DNA of 64,000 bases from Clostridia bacterium (lineage in GTDB: Bacteria > Bacillota > Peptococcia > DRI-13 > UBA5745), in NCBI GenBank assembly GCA_018436095.1, contig JAHDMJ010000001.1, positions 62,001-126,000 of the forward strand, given 5' to 3'. This document shows positions 37,290 to 46,640 of this stretch, one piece after another; position 1 is the stretch's first letter; the number at the start of each line of letters is the position of its first letter. Below the pieces are notes generated by a model. It did no database searches, was not told the DNA's origin, and saw nothing but the letters and a program-made list of their open reading frames with translations. The position numbers and the translations under genes are program-made.

Positions 37290-38135
37290 TTAGTTTAAAG
37301 TAAGCCCGGCTTTTTTTAGGGTGTTTTTTGCCCTTTCAATGATCGGTAAATCAATCATCATTTGGTCTACTGTAAAGACACCGGCTTTTTCTCCTTCTTG
37401 CATTTGATAAAACTCAAGAATTCTTTGTGCTTCTTCGACTTCTTGCTCACTTGGTTTATACGTACTTTTAACAATTTCCACATGAGCCGGATGAATGACG
37501 GCCTTTCCGGTAAACCCAATCTGTTTTGCCCTTTTCGTGTCCTCCCTCAATGCCTCCAAGTCCGCGATAGAAGTAAAGGGCGTATCGATTACTTCTAATT
37601 TATAAGCATGGGCAATATTGACCAGGCGCATCCTGAGATAAAGGATTTCTTCTCCGGAATCCGTTCGCTTTACACCAATATCAGCCGTATAATCCTCCCC
37701 CCCTAATTGCAATGCAATTACCCGCTCTGAGCCGGTGATGATATCCTTGACTTCTTCAACGCCAATTGCCGTCTCGATCAGAGGGATGATCTTTTTTTCT
37801 GAATTCAGCTCATTGAGTTTTTGTTCTAAGAAGGAAATCGCTTGTTTATTAGCATTAGGAAGTAAGAATGCCTGGACTTTTGGATTTAAAGCAAATAATT
37901 CTACATCTTTTTCCCAGTAGGGCGAATCCACGGTATTCACTCTAACAACAATATATTTATCGGTTGGAATGAGGTCTGACAGCATATGATCCAGGTTATT
38001 TCTTGCTTCGTCCTTCTGGCTTAAAGAAACGGAATCTTCCAAATCAAAATAAATCGTGTCAACACCCATGGAAAGCGCTTTTTGGGCTTTTTTCGTTGAA
38101 ATTGCAGGAACAAACAACGTTACAGTACCAAGCAT
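37290..38135 (-). CDS. CitE/HpcH-type CoA-ester lyase
   Basis: Class II aldolase-like lyase of 281 residues (TIM barrel) of the citrate lyase beta/malyl-CoA/citramalyl-CoA lyase group. Visible: LFVPAISTKKAQKA at the start, DTIYFDLEDSVSLSQKDEARNNL (metal-binding acidic cluster), IPLIETAIGVEE, QLGGEDYTADIGVKRT and KAVIHPAHVEIV. It needs a CoA thioester, which the adjacent CoA-transferase could supply. Stand-alone, with no citrate-lyase alpha or gamma genes, so citrate lyase is unlikely; a citramalyl-CoA, malyl-CoA or related lyase is more plausible. Confidence 0.88.
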   Translation of the reverse strand: MLGTVTLFVPAISTKKAQKALSMGVDTIYFDLEDSVSLSQKDEARNNLDHMLSDLIPTDKYIVVRVNTVDSPYWEKDVELFALNPKVQAFLLPNANKQAISFLEQKLNELNSEKKIIPLIETAIGVEEVKDIITGSERVIALQLGGEDYTADIGVKRTDSGEEILYLRMRLVNIAHAYKLEVIDTPFTSIADLEALREDTKRAKQIGFTGKAVIHPAHVEIVKSTYKPSEQEVEEAQRILEFYQMQEGEKAGVFTVDQMMIDLPIIERAKNTLKKAGLTLN

Positions 38136-38157
38136 AAAATCCCCCCTTTCAATTGTC

Positions 38158-39636
38158 TCAATCCAGCATCGTACCGGTTTCTTTAAATCTGCAAAACCAT
38201 TCCAGTGCTTCAGCTGGATTTAAAGGGTGATGACCGCCAAACTTTTTGATTGCATTCTTTAAATAGTGAGTTAACCGCTCTCTATATACGGGGTCAGCGC
38301 AGTTCTGTATAATGCATTGAGCGCGGGCTATATCGTCTTTTCCACGCAAATCCGCCACCCCATGTTCCGTAATCATTATGTCAATATCATGTTCTGTAAT
38401 ATCAACATGGAAGGTCATCGGAACTATAGTAGAGATGGCTTTGTTTTTTGCTGTTGAAGGGATCAACATCACCGACAAACCGGAGTTTTGGGCAAAATTC
38501 GCTCCTCCGCCTATACCGTTTACCACATGGGTGCCTGATATATGACTGGAATTTGTATTGCCGTATATGTCTGCCTCAAGGGCTGAATTTAACGACAATA
38601 TACCAAGCCTGCCAATGGCCTCAGAGTCATTTGTAATCTCCAAATTTCTCAGGACCAGTATTTTTTTAAGATCCGACATTTTTTTGAGGATTCTGATTGA
38701 CTCAGGCGTCATCTGAATTGACCCGGTAGATGCGGCCCGGACCTTGCCAGCCTCTATTAGCTGCATTACCGGTTCGTAGATTGCCCCGCAAAAAAATGAA
38801 ATATCTTTGAAGTTTGACTCTCCCAAAGCTTGAACAATATTATTGGCTAATGACCCTACCCCGGTTTGTACCGGCGGCAGCTTACTGCATAGTTGATATT
38901 CAGATTCCAAAAAATCAAGAAGATTGTTGGTAATACTCTTTGCGATTTCATTTTGAGCGGGGGGAGAAGACCATTTATCCGGCTCCGAAGACATCACAAT
39001 ATGTTTGATTTTTTCTGGCTTGACTCTTACAAATTCCTCACCAAAGCGGTGGGCCGCATGTAATAAGGGGATAGGTTTGCGATTAGGCGGAAACCCTGGC
39101 AAAAAGACATCATGAAGTCCTTCAAATTCAAGTGGCTGCGCTGTATTTATCTCAATAATTATCTCTTCAGCATGCTCCACTAGGTAAGGCAGCAAACCAA
39201 CGCAGGCTGTAGGGATAACATGCCCTTCTTCTGTTATGGCAAGGGCCTCTACAACGGCCACATCAATCTTCCCCAGGGCTCCGGAGTTTAATAATCTTAT
39301 GCCTTTACAGATCTGTTGTTCCATGTACCGGAGAGTTCCGTTATTAGCTGCTTTCCGCATTTTACTGCTCTCGATCATGGGGAATCGTCGGCTTACCAAA
39401 TCCACCATTAAATCTTCCAGCTCTCCGGCCATGGAACCGCTTATCATTGTCAGGTCAAGCTCTTCGCCAGTTTCAAGTTTTCTTTTTACTAACTCCTTGG
39501 GAATCGCTTTAGGATAGCCAGCAGAAGTTAAGCCGCTGAAAGCAACGGTCATGTTTTTTTTTATTAATTTTGATGCTTCATTAGCATCTGTGATTCGTTG
39601 GCGTAGCAAGCTGTTGCGTATTCTTTGACAGTCCAT
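38158..39636 (-). CDS. Acetyl-CoA hydrolase/CoA-transferase family protein (Cat1-like)
   Basis: Transfers CoA from an acyl-CoA (often acetyl- or succinyl-CoA) to a carboxylate. The 492 residues resemble Cat1/succinyl-CoA:CoA transferase enzymes: SGLTSAGYPKAIPKELVKR near the N-terminus, GNTNSSHISGTHVVNGIGG, then DIMITEHGVADLRGKDDIARA at the C-terminus. It sits between the alcohol dehydrogenase (15 bp gap) and the CitE-like lyase (22 bp gap) in one operon. It would activate the substrate brought in by the TRAP transporter. Confidence 0.9.
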   Translation of the reverse strand: MDCQRIRNSLLRQRITDANEASKLIKKNMTVAFSGLTSAGYPKAIPKELVKRKLETGEELDLTMISGSMAGELEDLMVDLVSRRFPMIESSKMRKAANNGTLRYMEQQICKGIRLLNSGALGKIDVAVVEALAITEEGHVIPTACVGLLPYLVEHAEEIIIEINTAQPLEFEGLHDVFLPGFPPNRKPIPLLHAAHRFGEEFVRVKPEKIKHIVMSSEPDKWSSPPAQNEIAKSITNNLLDFLESEYQLCSKLPPVQTGVGSLANNIVQALGESNFKDISFFCGAIYEPVMQLIEAGKVRAASTGSIQMTPESIRILKKMSDLKKILVLRNLEITNDSEAIGRLGILSLNSALEADIYGNTNSSHISGTHVVNGIGGGANFAQNSGLSVMLIPSTAKNKAISTIVPMTFHVDITEHDIDIMITEHGVADLRGKDDIARAQCIIQNCADPVYRERLTHYLKNAIKKFGGHHPLNPAEALEWFCRFKETGTMLD

Positions 39637-39651
39637 TAATATCCTCCGTAT

Positions 39652-40816
39652 TTACCAAGCCGCTTGGTAAATATCCAAGACGTCTTTCTCGGTGAGCTTT
39701 CTGGCCGTATTGCTCATCAGACGCGTCTGCGTTTCAATAACCATTTTCGCCCACTGCGGCAGTACATCCTGGGGTATATTAAATTCCCTCATATGAAGGG
39801 GGATATTAATATCTGTGGACAGACATTTAATTGATTCTATTGCCTTTTTAGCTGCTTCCCGCTGCGAAAGACCCGCTATGTTTTCACCCATCAACTCAGC
39901 GATATGGGCGAACTTTTTAATATTACCTACCATGATTACTTCAGTGACGTAGGGTAAAAGCAAAGAGTTGCCTACGCCATGGGAAAGATGAAATTCTCCG
40001 CAGAGGGGATAAGACATTGCGTGAACGGCGCCTACAGATGCGCCGGCATTTGCTATGCCCCCAAACAAAGAACCAAGGGACATCCCAGCGAGCCTCCACA
40101 TTTTCACCGGCGGCAACGGCAGTGCGCAGGGAACGTCCAATTCTCCTGATCGCATCCTGGGCAAACAAATCCGAAATCGGCGTCGCTTTGAGTGCAGTGT
40201 ATGCCTCAATTGCATGGGTTAAAGCATCCATACCGGTTGCCGCAGTCACGGCTGCCGGTACCGTCAACGTATACATGGGATCAATGATCGCCAGATCCGG
40301 CATCAGGAATTGACTTACAACTACTCTTTTGAGTTTGGCTGCTTTATCCGTAAATACGACATTTACGGTAACTTCAGCCCCCGTCCCTGATGTGGTGGGA
40401 ATCATAATCGTCGGTGCGCCTCTTTTTTGGAATGCGTTGGGTCCACCCACATAATCTCTGACTTTTCCCTCATTGCCCAGCAAGGCTGCCAGCATCTTAG
40501 TTGTATCCATTACGCTGCCGCCGCCAATACCAATAAAAAGGTCAAAGTTTTTTCCGCTGCATTTCTCCAGTGTCATCTCCATATTTTCGATGGAGGGTTC
40601 TGCTTCAATATCGGTATAAATTTCTGTTTTTATCTCCGGATCGGCAAGAAAACCAAGCAATTCTTCTACGTAGCCGGCTTTCAAAATAATGTTATCGCTT
40701 ACAATTAAAACTTTTTTAGCCTTAAAACCTTTTGCTTGCTCAAGCAAATTTTCTTTTACACTCGAGACGCCCGTTATGATTGCCTGGGGTATTCTAAACG
40801 GCACTTGTTTTATCAT
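39652..40816 (-). pseudogene. Iron-containing alcohol dehydrogenase, single-base frameshift
   Basis: Group III alcohol dehydrogenase. The N-terminal frame from ATG 40816 has the NAD-binding GIGGGSVMDTTKMLAAL, TTSGTGAEVT and iron-ligand DALTHAIEAY. The frame then changes near 40084 and continues MSLGSLFGGIANAGASVGAVHAMSYPLCGEFHLSHG, carrying the remaining metal-ligand His residues, to 39652. Removing one G from the GGG run (plus-strand CCC at 40084-40086) restores EARWMSLGSL. The total of 1165 nt is one base over a codon multiple; the repaired protein is 387 residues. Either recent inactivation or a homopolymer sequencing error. Confidence 0.88.
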
Positions 40817-40860
40817 ATTAATGAACTTCCTTTCATCATTTTTTAATTATTGTATACACC

Positions 40861-42180
40861 TTAAAAATCACTCATATTGGGCAATGTCATAACAATCTCC
40901 GGGAAGATTATAACTATGGCAGTTACAATAACTACAGCTGCAATGAAGGGAACCACTCCCCTATAAATATCTTTCATGGACCAATCTTTTGGCATTATCC
41001 CTTTGATATAAAAGAGAGCATAACCAAAAGGCGGCGTCATAAAGCAGGTTTGCATGACTACGGCTGTAACTGCGCAAACATAAAGACGATTAAAGCCGAA
41101 ATTATCAAGAATAGGCAAAAATATCGGCATAACAATGGCTACAATGCCAATCCAATCAATAAACATACCCAGGACAAAAACAATGGTCAGCATAAAGGCA
41201 AAAACAGTGTATTTTCCCAGTCCGACAGTAGTCACAAACTCCGCCACTACCTGAGCTCCGTTCAATCCTAAAAAGATTGCCGTAAAACCATTGGCAGCAA
41301 ACATAATCATGAAGCACATAGCACTGGTTCGGACGGTATCGACAAGGGAGGATTTTAACATCTCAAAACTGAATTTTTTATAGAAGAAAGTCATTACTAA
41401 TGCGATAAATGCCCCGGCAGCTGAAGCTTCCGTCGGTGTGGCGATCCCGGTGAAAATAGTGCCCAATACGCCAATAATAAGAATTATCGGCGGGACTAAA
41501 TTGATCAGGCATCCCAGCAGCCTTGTTTTTAACGAATATTGGGCTAATTCTTCCTTTGTCATAGCCGGACCTTTTTCAGGGTGGAGATAACAGGTGACCA
41601 AAACATAAACAACATAGACCAAGGAAAGTAAAATGCCCGGAACCATAGCTGCTAAAAACAACTTGCCTACAGAGACCGAAGCCAACGTTGCCATCGTAAC
41701 CAGCATAATGCTTGGGGGTATTAGAATTCCCAGAGAGCCTCCGGCACAAACCACTCCAGCAATAAGGCCTCTATCATATTTGTATTTACTTAGTACAGGA
41801 ATCGCCAGTAATCCCATGGTTAATACCGAGGCGCCAACCACTCCTGTTGTTGCTGCAAATACGGTAGAAACTGCGATTACAGCAACGGCAAGGCCGCCCT
41901 TAACGGTACCAAGTATCAAGCGTACAGATTCAAAAAGGCCATCTGCCACACCGCTATGCATCAAAAAGTTGGCCATTAAAACGAACATCGGTATTGCAAC
42001 TAGCATATAGTTGTTCATTACACCATAAACCTGGTTGACAAGGATGTTGAATGCAGAAAAGCCCCAACCGATATAACCTACCCAGACCGCAACGCCCCCT
42101 AATACAAATCCGAGGGGATGGCCTGTGGCCAAACCAATGATCAGGAAAATGAACATGGAAAGCAGCAATAATTCAGCCAT
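40861..42180 (-). CDS. dctM: TRAP transporter large permease subunit
   Basis: Twelve-helix DctM-type permease of a tripartite, sodium-driven carboxylate importer. About 439 residues from MAELLLLSMF (ATG 42180, with AAAGGAGAAGG upstream); the longer frame to 42216 lies inside dctQ. Typical segments: IPMFVLMANFLMHSG, GVVGASVLTMGLLAIPVL, GSLGILIPPSIMLV and GIATPTEASAAGA. It overlaps the end of dctQ by 8 bp. Confidence 0.95.
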   Translation of the reverse strand: MAELLLLSMFIFLIIGLATGHPLGFVLGGVAVWVGYIGWGFSAFNILVNQVYGVMNNYMLVAIPMFVLMANFLMHSGVADGLFESVRLILGTVKGGLAVAVIAVSTVFAATTGVVGASVLTMGLLAIPVLSKYKYDRGLIAGVVCAGGSLGILIPPSIMLVTMATLASVSVGKLFLAAMVPGILLSLVYVVYVLVTCYLHPEKGPAMTKEELAQYSLKTRLLGCLINLVPPIILIIGVLGTIFTGIATPTEASAAGAFIALVMTFFYKKFSFEMLKSSLVDTVRTSAMCFMIMFAANGFTAIFLGLNGAQVVAEFVTTVGLGKYTVFAFMLTIVFVLGMFIDWIGIVAIVMPIFLPILDNFGFNRLYVCAVTAVVMQTCFMTPPFGYALFYIKGIMPKDWSMKDIYRGVVPFIAAVVIVTAIVIIFPEIVMTLPNMSDF

Positions 42181-42709
42181 TGGGAACCTTCTCCTTTCCT
42201 GTCTTGTCCTGTCCAAATAAAGACATAACTCTTTTAAGCATTTCGGACAAACCCTGCAATAAGCATAATCCAGCCCCTAAAGGAATAACGGTTTTAATCG
42301 GATAAAGCGGTGGCGCCCAGACTGACCAGCTTGTTTCAAGCATTCGCCAGGAGGTGGCAGCCAGCTTCATTCCCGCAAAGAAAATAACTGCCATAAAGGG
42401 AATGAAAAACAGAATATATGTGACCAAGGATAAAATATCTCTCGTCTTATCATTAAGCTTTTCAGTAAAAATGTCCACGGCAACATTTACTTCATGCAAT
42501 ATACCATATGGCATTATCATAATAATGTATAAGCCAAACAGCATGCTTGTTGTTTCGTATGTCCATAAGGTTGGCGAATTGAAAAAGCGCCGGCTGACAA
42601 TCTCGAACATAATAACAAACAGAAGTATAATGGATATATACATGGATATTTTCCCAACAATATCACTTATCTTGTCTACTATCTTGGTGAATTGGAAGAG
42701 GCCTTTCAT
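42173..42709 (-). CDS. dctQ: TRAP transporter small permease subunit
   Basis: Four-helix DctQ subunit of 178 residues (FNSPTLWTYETTSMLFGLYIIMI is a typical DctQ stretch) that pairs with DctM. It lies 16 bp after the binding-protein gene and overlaps dctM, so the three form one transport unit. Confidence 0.93.
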   Translation of the reverse strand: MKGLFQFTKIVDKISDIVGKISMYISIILLFVIMFEIVSRRFFNSPTLWTYETTSMLFGLYIIMIMPYGILHEVNVAVDIFTEKLNDKTRDILSLVTYILFFIPFMAVIFFAGMKLAATSWRMLETSWSVWAPPLYPIKTVIPLGAGLCLLQGLSEMLKRVMSLFGQDKTGKEKVPNG

Positions 42710-42725
42710 TTGTTCTTCCCTCCCA

Positions 42726-43856
42726 TTACTTAATATCCGGATATTTATTAGGAGTCCTTCCGAAGCTCCAGGCGCCTAAAAAATCTCTGTATTCTTCATA
42801 ATTCTTGAAATACTCCATTTGAGTCTTGGCGATCCTGGCATAGTTCTCATTTTTAGCGGCCAGCTCAGCCATAACTTCATTTTTCGCATCTTCAAGTCTT
42901 TGTAGATCTTCATCAGAGAGATGGGTGACTTCCACACCTTCTGCAATCATAATATTGGTAGCTCTAGAATCTCCCCAGCCATATTCGGCTATTAATTCAA
43001 CCCCCGCTGCTTTGGCGGCTTTTTCAATAATGTATTTCAGCTCGTCATCAAGTTGGTTGTAAGCATCTTGATTTATCATGACGCCATAAACGGAACAGGT
43101 CTGGTGCCAACCGGGGGCCAGCCAGTATTTGGCAACCTCCTGCAATTTAGCATTTTCATCATTGATAGGCGCCGAAAATTCCATGGCATCGATGACGCCT
43201 TTGCTTAATCCTTCATAAGCCTCTTCTAAGGTAAGAGAAACAGGTGTGACACCGAATTTTTGGATTAATTGCCCCTGTATCAAACCGGCGAATCTTATTT
43301 TCATGCCTTTAAGATCATCCAGAGCAGCAATTTTTTTCGTAGAACGGATGCCTGACTCCATACCGCTCATGGCAACAGGAAAATATTTCATCCCAAATTT
43401 TCCATACATATCATTATAGGATTCGATACCGCCGCCGCCGTAAATCCATACCAAGTAATCTATGTTGGTAAATCCCAGCACCTGAGAACCCAGTAAATCA
43501 AAGGCTGTGTCATAGCCGGTCCAATAAGACGGCCAGTCGCCGCCGCACTCGACTGTGCCATTCATTACAGCTTCGAAAACTCCAGTGGTAGGCACTATTT
43601 GCCCCGCTCCGTATGGCGTAATATTTAATCTGCCTCCAGATAACCCTCTTACGATATCACAAAATCTTTTGTCTCCCGCAAACTGGAAAGTGCCATCACC
43701 CCATACGCTTGCCAACCGCCAATTGTAAGATTGTTTTTCACTGGCACCGCCACCGCTGGCGTTCTGAGTTGATTGATTCATTACGCCGCCGCCACAGCCC
43801 GATAGCATTGACAGCACAATCAATACTGCAATAAATACAACCATCTTTCTTCTCAT
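42726..43856 (-). CDS. dctP: TRAP transporter solute-binding lipoprotein (DctP)
   Basis: 376-residue extracytoplasmic receptor. N-terminal lipoprotein signal with lipobox LSGC at about 18-21. The central part (MKIRFAGLIQGQLIQKFGVTPVSLTLEEAYEGLSKGVIDAMEFSAP) resembles the TakP-like subgroup that binds 2-oxo or hydroxy monocarboxylates, although the substrate is not certain. First gene of the seven-gene catabolic operon, with a sigma-54 promoter about 70 bp upstream. Confidence 0.92.
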   Translation of the reverse strand: MRRKMVVFIAVLIVLSMLSGCGGGVMNQSTQNASGGGASEKQSYNWRLASVWGDGTFQFAGDKRFCDIVRGLSGGRLNITPYGAGQIVPTTGVFEAVMNGTVECGGDWPSYWTGYDTAFDLLGSQVLGFTNIDYLVWIYGGGGIESYNDMYGKFGMKYFPVAMSGMESGIRSTKKIAALDDLKGMKIRFAGLIQGQLIQKFGVTPVSLTLEEAYEGLSKGVIDAMEFSAPINDENAKLQEVAKYWLAPGWHQTCSVYGVMINQDAYNQLDDELKYIIEKAAKAAGVELIAEYGWGDSRATNIMIAEGVEVTHLSDEDLQRLEDAKNEVMAELAAKNENYARIAKTQMEYFKNYEEYRDFLGAWSFGRTPNKYPDIK

Positions 43857-43923
43857 GTTTTCTCCCTCCTAATTTTTAATTCCAATTAATGCCTTAAGGT
43901 AATTATTAGACAAAAGACAATAT

Positions 43924-43939
43924 TGCAAATTATATGCCA
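43924..43939 (-). promoter_or_regulatory. Sigma-54 (-24/-12) promoter of the TRAP/CoA-transferase operon
   Basis: Minus-strand TGGCATATAATTTGCA matches TGGCAC-N5-TTGCA at all key positions, about 68 bp before dctP. It agrees with the PAS-type activator at the other end of the cluster. Confidence 0.85.
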
Positions 43940-43990
43940 AGAATGATATGACTGAAATATATGTTTATTTATTATACGGCAGGAAATTTT

Positions 43991-44028
43991 AGTGCCAATT
44001 TTGGCACTTGCGGGACAAAATTGGCACT
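43991..44028. promoter_or_regulatory. Probable upstream activator-binding sites (TTGGCACT palindromes)
   Basis: AGTGCCAA-TT-TTGGCACT (43991-44008) is a perfect palindrome, and another half-site TTGGCACT follows at 44021-44028. They lie 50-105 bp upstream of the -24/-12 promoter, the usual place for enhancer-binding proteins. Further on, TATAGCATAAAC occurs twice as a direct repeat between about 44055 and 44087. Confidence 0.65.
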
Positions 44029-44114
44029 AAGGTGTCATGTTTTCATGGATTAAGTATAGCATAAACCTAATTTATAGCATAAACAATTAAAGCCCTGAGG
44101 GAGAACCGGAGAAT

Positions 44115-44172
44115 ACTTGTTCCAAAAGGAAACCGCCGTTTGGTGAAACGGCGGTTTCCTTTTGGAACAAGT
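44115..44172. terminator. Long perfect hairpin, 27-bp arms
   Basis: ACTTGTTCCAAAAGGAAACC then GCCGTTT pairs perfectly over 27 bp with its complement at 44146-44172, around a GGTG loop. There is no clear T tract. On the minus strand it follows a short decayed reading frame (about 44184-44284: LGDFIPDVEESVVNRAVVKL then IFAASRIRVKE and a stop), so it may be the terminator of a lost gene. Nothing else is seen to 44336. Confidence 0.5.
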
Positions 44173-44336
44173 TATGTGGATTTATTCCTTTACTCTTATT
44201 CTGGATGCTGCGAATATTAATTTTACAACTGCACGGTTAACTACCGATTCCTCTACATCTGGAATAAAATCACCCAAAATTTAGAACTAGTGGCTCAACA
44301 ATGTTTAGGCTAGAGCATATGATTTCTATCGAAATC

Positions 44337-45308
44337 CTACTCCTCCATGTTAATAGGGATTTCGTAATCAAGTTTAATATATTTATACTTTGAGTTGCTA
44401 ATAACCAATGGGTTAATAAACGTATAATTTCTTCCCCTAATCTCCAAAAAGATTTTCACTTCGTTTATTCCCTCATTAACATAATCATTTATATCTACTA
44501 TTTTTGTATAATAGAAGTAATCATTGTCTTCTTCTACAAAAATGTCGTTTTCGTTCTCTTTGCCAACATATTTTGAAATAAAATAGTTTTCTTTTTCACC
44601 ATTAATATTTTCAACCGTGCCACCATTTACTATAATTTCTATGTTTTTGAAAATTATATTCCCTTGAAAATTCACGTTTATATATTGATTATCATATTCA
44701 ATCTTCAGATTGGCAATTGTTTGCTGCGGTAGACTGATTGTTATGGTAGAAAGGCAAAATACAAGAAACATTGCAACACCGGTAGCATCCTTTGAAATAT
44801 GCGGGATGACAACATCTTTTTTTAGAAAAATTTTTCTCACCGTAATTATAGAAACTATAGCAGACAAAATGATAACAAGGATATAGGCAATTGCATAATT
44901 TGATTTTGCAATTCCTATCGTATCGGTTAATGTACTAATGAAAAAATAAAATAGTATACCTATTCCAAATATTTTTAAATAATAAAAAATATCATCATAT
45001 GAATTATTGGCTTTTTGTAAAAATTCTTGTTGTAAGCTGATATTTCGTTCAGCAAATACGCTCGCCTCAAAATAAGCATATCTTATAAGTACCACCAATA
45101 AAAACATACAGGACACTAAAATTATTGCAGGAAATGTTTGCACCATCTTGATATATGGTATATTTGATTGATAAATATATATTTTGTTTAATCCGTTTTC
45201 TAATAGATTAAAGCTTTTACTGAGAACAACTAAAACAACAGAAATAAAGGAAACCACCAGTAAATACCTTGCATATCTACTGGATATAGATAATTTTTCT
45301 TTGTTCAT
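44337..45308 (-). CDS. Uncharacterised membrane protein with C-terminal beta-rich domain
   Basis: I do not recognise a family. Of 323 residues, about four hydrophobic segments occupy the first 200 (near 15-35, 55-75, 110-130, 140-160, with another near 177-195), followed by about 125 polar residues rich in Asn, Ile and Tyr that look beta-stranded and would face outside. The codon use is strongly AT-rich, unlike the genes before 34 kb, suggesting acquisition. GGAGAGGAG precedes ATG 45308. It is next to an Mrr-type nuclease on the same strand but beyond a terminator, so not obviously co-transcribed. Confidence 0.6.
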   Translation of the reverse strand: MNKEKLSISSRYARYLLVVSFISVVLVVLSKSFNLLENGLNKIYIYQSNIPYIKMVQTFPAIILVSCMFLLVVLIRYAYFEASVFAERNISLQQEFLQKANNSYDDIFYYLKIFGIGILFYFFISTLTDTIGIAKSNYAIAYILVIILSAIVSIITVRKIFLKKDVVIPHISKDATGVAMFLVFCLSTITISLPQQTIANLKIEYDNQYINVNFQGNIIFKNIEIIVNGGTVENINGEKENYFISKYVGKENENDIFVEEDNDYFYYTKIVDINDYVNEGINEVKIFLEIRGRNYTFINPLVISNSKYKYIKLDYEIPINMEE

Positions 45309-45424
45309 AAATACTCTCTCCTCTCCAATTTTACAACTTGAATACTTATACCTTAATTATAGTAAGTATGATTTGATTTATTATCCTTAGCTTAACACAT
45401 TTGCTGTACTATTATCTGTACAGT

Positions 45425-45461
45425 AAAAAATACGGCGATAGATCCTAAGTCTCAATCGCCG
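45425..45461 (-). terminator. Rho-independent terminator after the Mrr-type nuclease gene
   Basis: On the minus strand CGGCGAT (45461-45455) pairs with ATCGCCG (45439-45433), followed by TATTTTTT down to 45425. It ends the transcript of the gene that stops at 45510. Confidence 0.8.
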
Positions 45462-45509
45462 CAGCCCATTTTTTTCATCTATTCTTTTATTTCGAGACGG
45501 TATTTTTTA

Positions 45510-46421
45510 TCATTTTTCAATCACTCGACCGTCTTCGTCAAATGTCCATTTTTCCAACTGCTGATCAAAAATAGCGGTATCAATAGTCCCATCGAGCATT
45601 TTATAAAGGAGAACGGCTATTTTGGAGCCTTGGTCAAACACTTCTGTTATTATTGATTTCCGGCTGCTAAATTCATACTCGAAGCCACGAACCGGCACGA
45701 TTATACCGCATAGCTTTATATATCTTATCCGGTCAAATTCATATTCGCCCTTTGTGCTTTGCCTCGTGGTTCGTGGAAAAGAGTTAAAAATCGGCTGCAA
45801 AATCTGCTGAAAAGGCTCGGCCTGATGGCCTTCCTCAGTATAGAAATATGTCGTCCTCGTATCTATTTCTTGCAGAGTTTCCGCTTTACTACCTAAAGCT
45901 GCATTTACTTCATCCAACAAAGGATGGTCAGCTATAATCCAGGAAGTAATGTGCGGAGTGTTCATAGAAATCATCCTTATATCGAAAATCAAGCGCCTCA
46001 TTTTTCCGACCCAATCTTCTTCATTAAATTCTCTAAGTATGGCCAACTTTATCTTTTCATCAGCAGCAAACTTTACAGCTCCTTTAGTAAAGCCTTGAGT
46101 GGAAACAACTATAGCATCATCAGGCTTTATTTGGGCAATAGCTCCATAAAAGTCACGTATGACACTAATACCGACAACCTTATCATAATCCTTACATTCA
46201 ACTATAATTCTTTTTTGATGGTGGTCTTGCTTTTCTATTGTCACATCAATCTGATGCTCAGCAGTTTTTCCTTCCCCCCTTAAACGCAAGTCATGGATTA
46301 CAACATCATCTTCTGCAAGAGTTTTATAAACTATTGCCGCCAGCTTTTCATATTTTGTGCCAGTCTTCAATTTTTCATTAATGATGTAACTATCATAAAT
46401 ATTATCCATTACTGTCGGCAT
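45510..46421 (-). CDS. Mrr-type restriction-endonuclease-like protein
   Basis: About 303 residues from ATG 46421 (MPTVMDNIYD; GAAGGTG six bases upstream). The N-terminal half is an Mrr/PD-(D/E)XK fold: an early Glu in GTKYEKLAAIVYKTL, the metal-binding Asp in EHQIDVTIE, and the E-x-K pair in IIVECKDYDK, followed by the conserved ISVIRDFYGAIAQIKPDDAIVVSTQGFTKGAVKFA. The C-terminal 150 residues are not recognised and may provide target recognition. There is no methyltransferase gene nearby, so a modification-dependent (type IV) nuclease or another stand-alone defence nuclease is likely. Confidence 0.75.
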   Translation of the reverse strand: MPTVMDNIYDSYIINEKLKTGTKYEKLAAIVYKTLAEDDVVIHDLRLRGEGKTAEHQIDVTIEKQDHHQKRIIVECKDYDKVVGISVIRDFYGAIAQIKPDDAIVVSTQGFTKGAVKFAADEKIKLAILREFNEEDWVGKMRRLIFDIRMISMNTPHITSWIIADHPLLDEVNAALGSKAETLQEIDTRTTYFYTEEGHQAEPFQQILQPIFNSFPRTTRQSTKGEYEFDRIRYIKLCGIIVPVRGFEYEFSSRKSIITEVFDQGSKIAVLLYKMLDGTIDTAIFDQQLEKWTFDEDGRVIEK

Positions 46422-46640
46422 TGTTTTCACCTTCTTTATTGCTTGATTAATTCCCTACATACATACTAATGTTCCAAGAGCTTATCGGACAAAAAATCAA
46501 TTGAATATCTATAAAATCAAAAGAGAATAGCAACCCGCTTTGATCTAATAGTGCCAACCTTTTTATCGGTCATGTCGATTTCGGTTCCTGCTTTATTGCC
46601 GCACCAAAACAGAAGATTAGCGACGATTTTTTAGGCGTTC

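Noticed and set aside
37290-38135. Citrate lyase beta subunit in a citrate fermentation cluster
   Set aside because: There are no citC, citD, citF or citG genes in the operon; a CoA-transferase replaces them, so a CoA-ester lyase is more likely.
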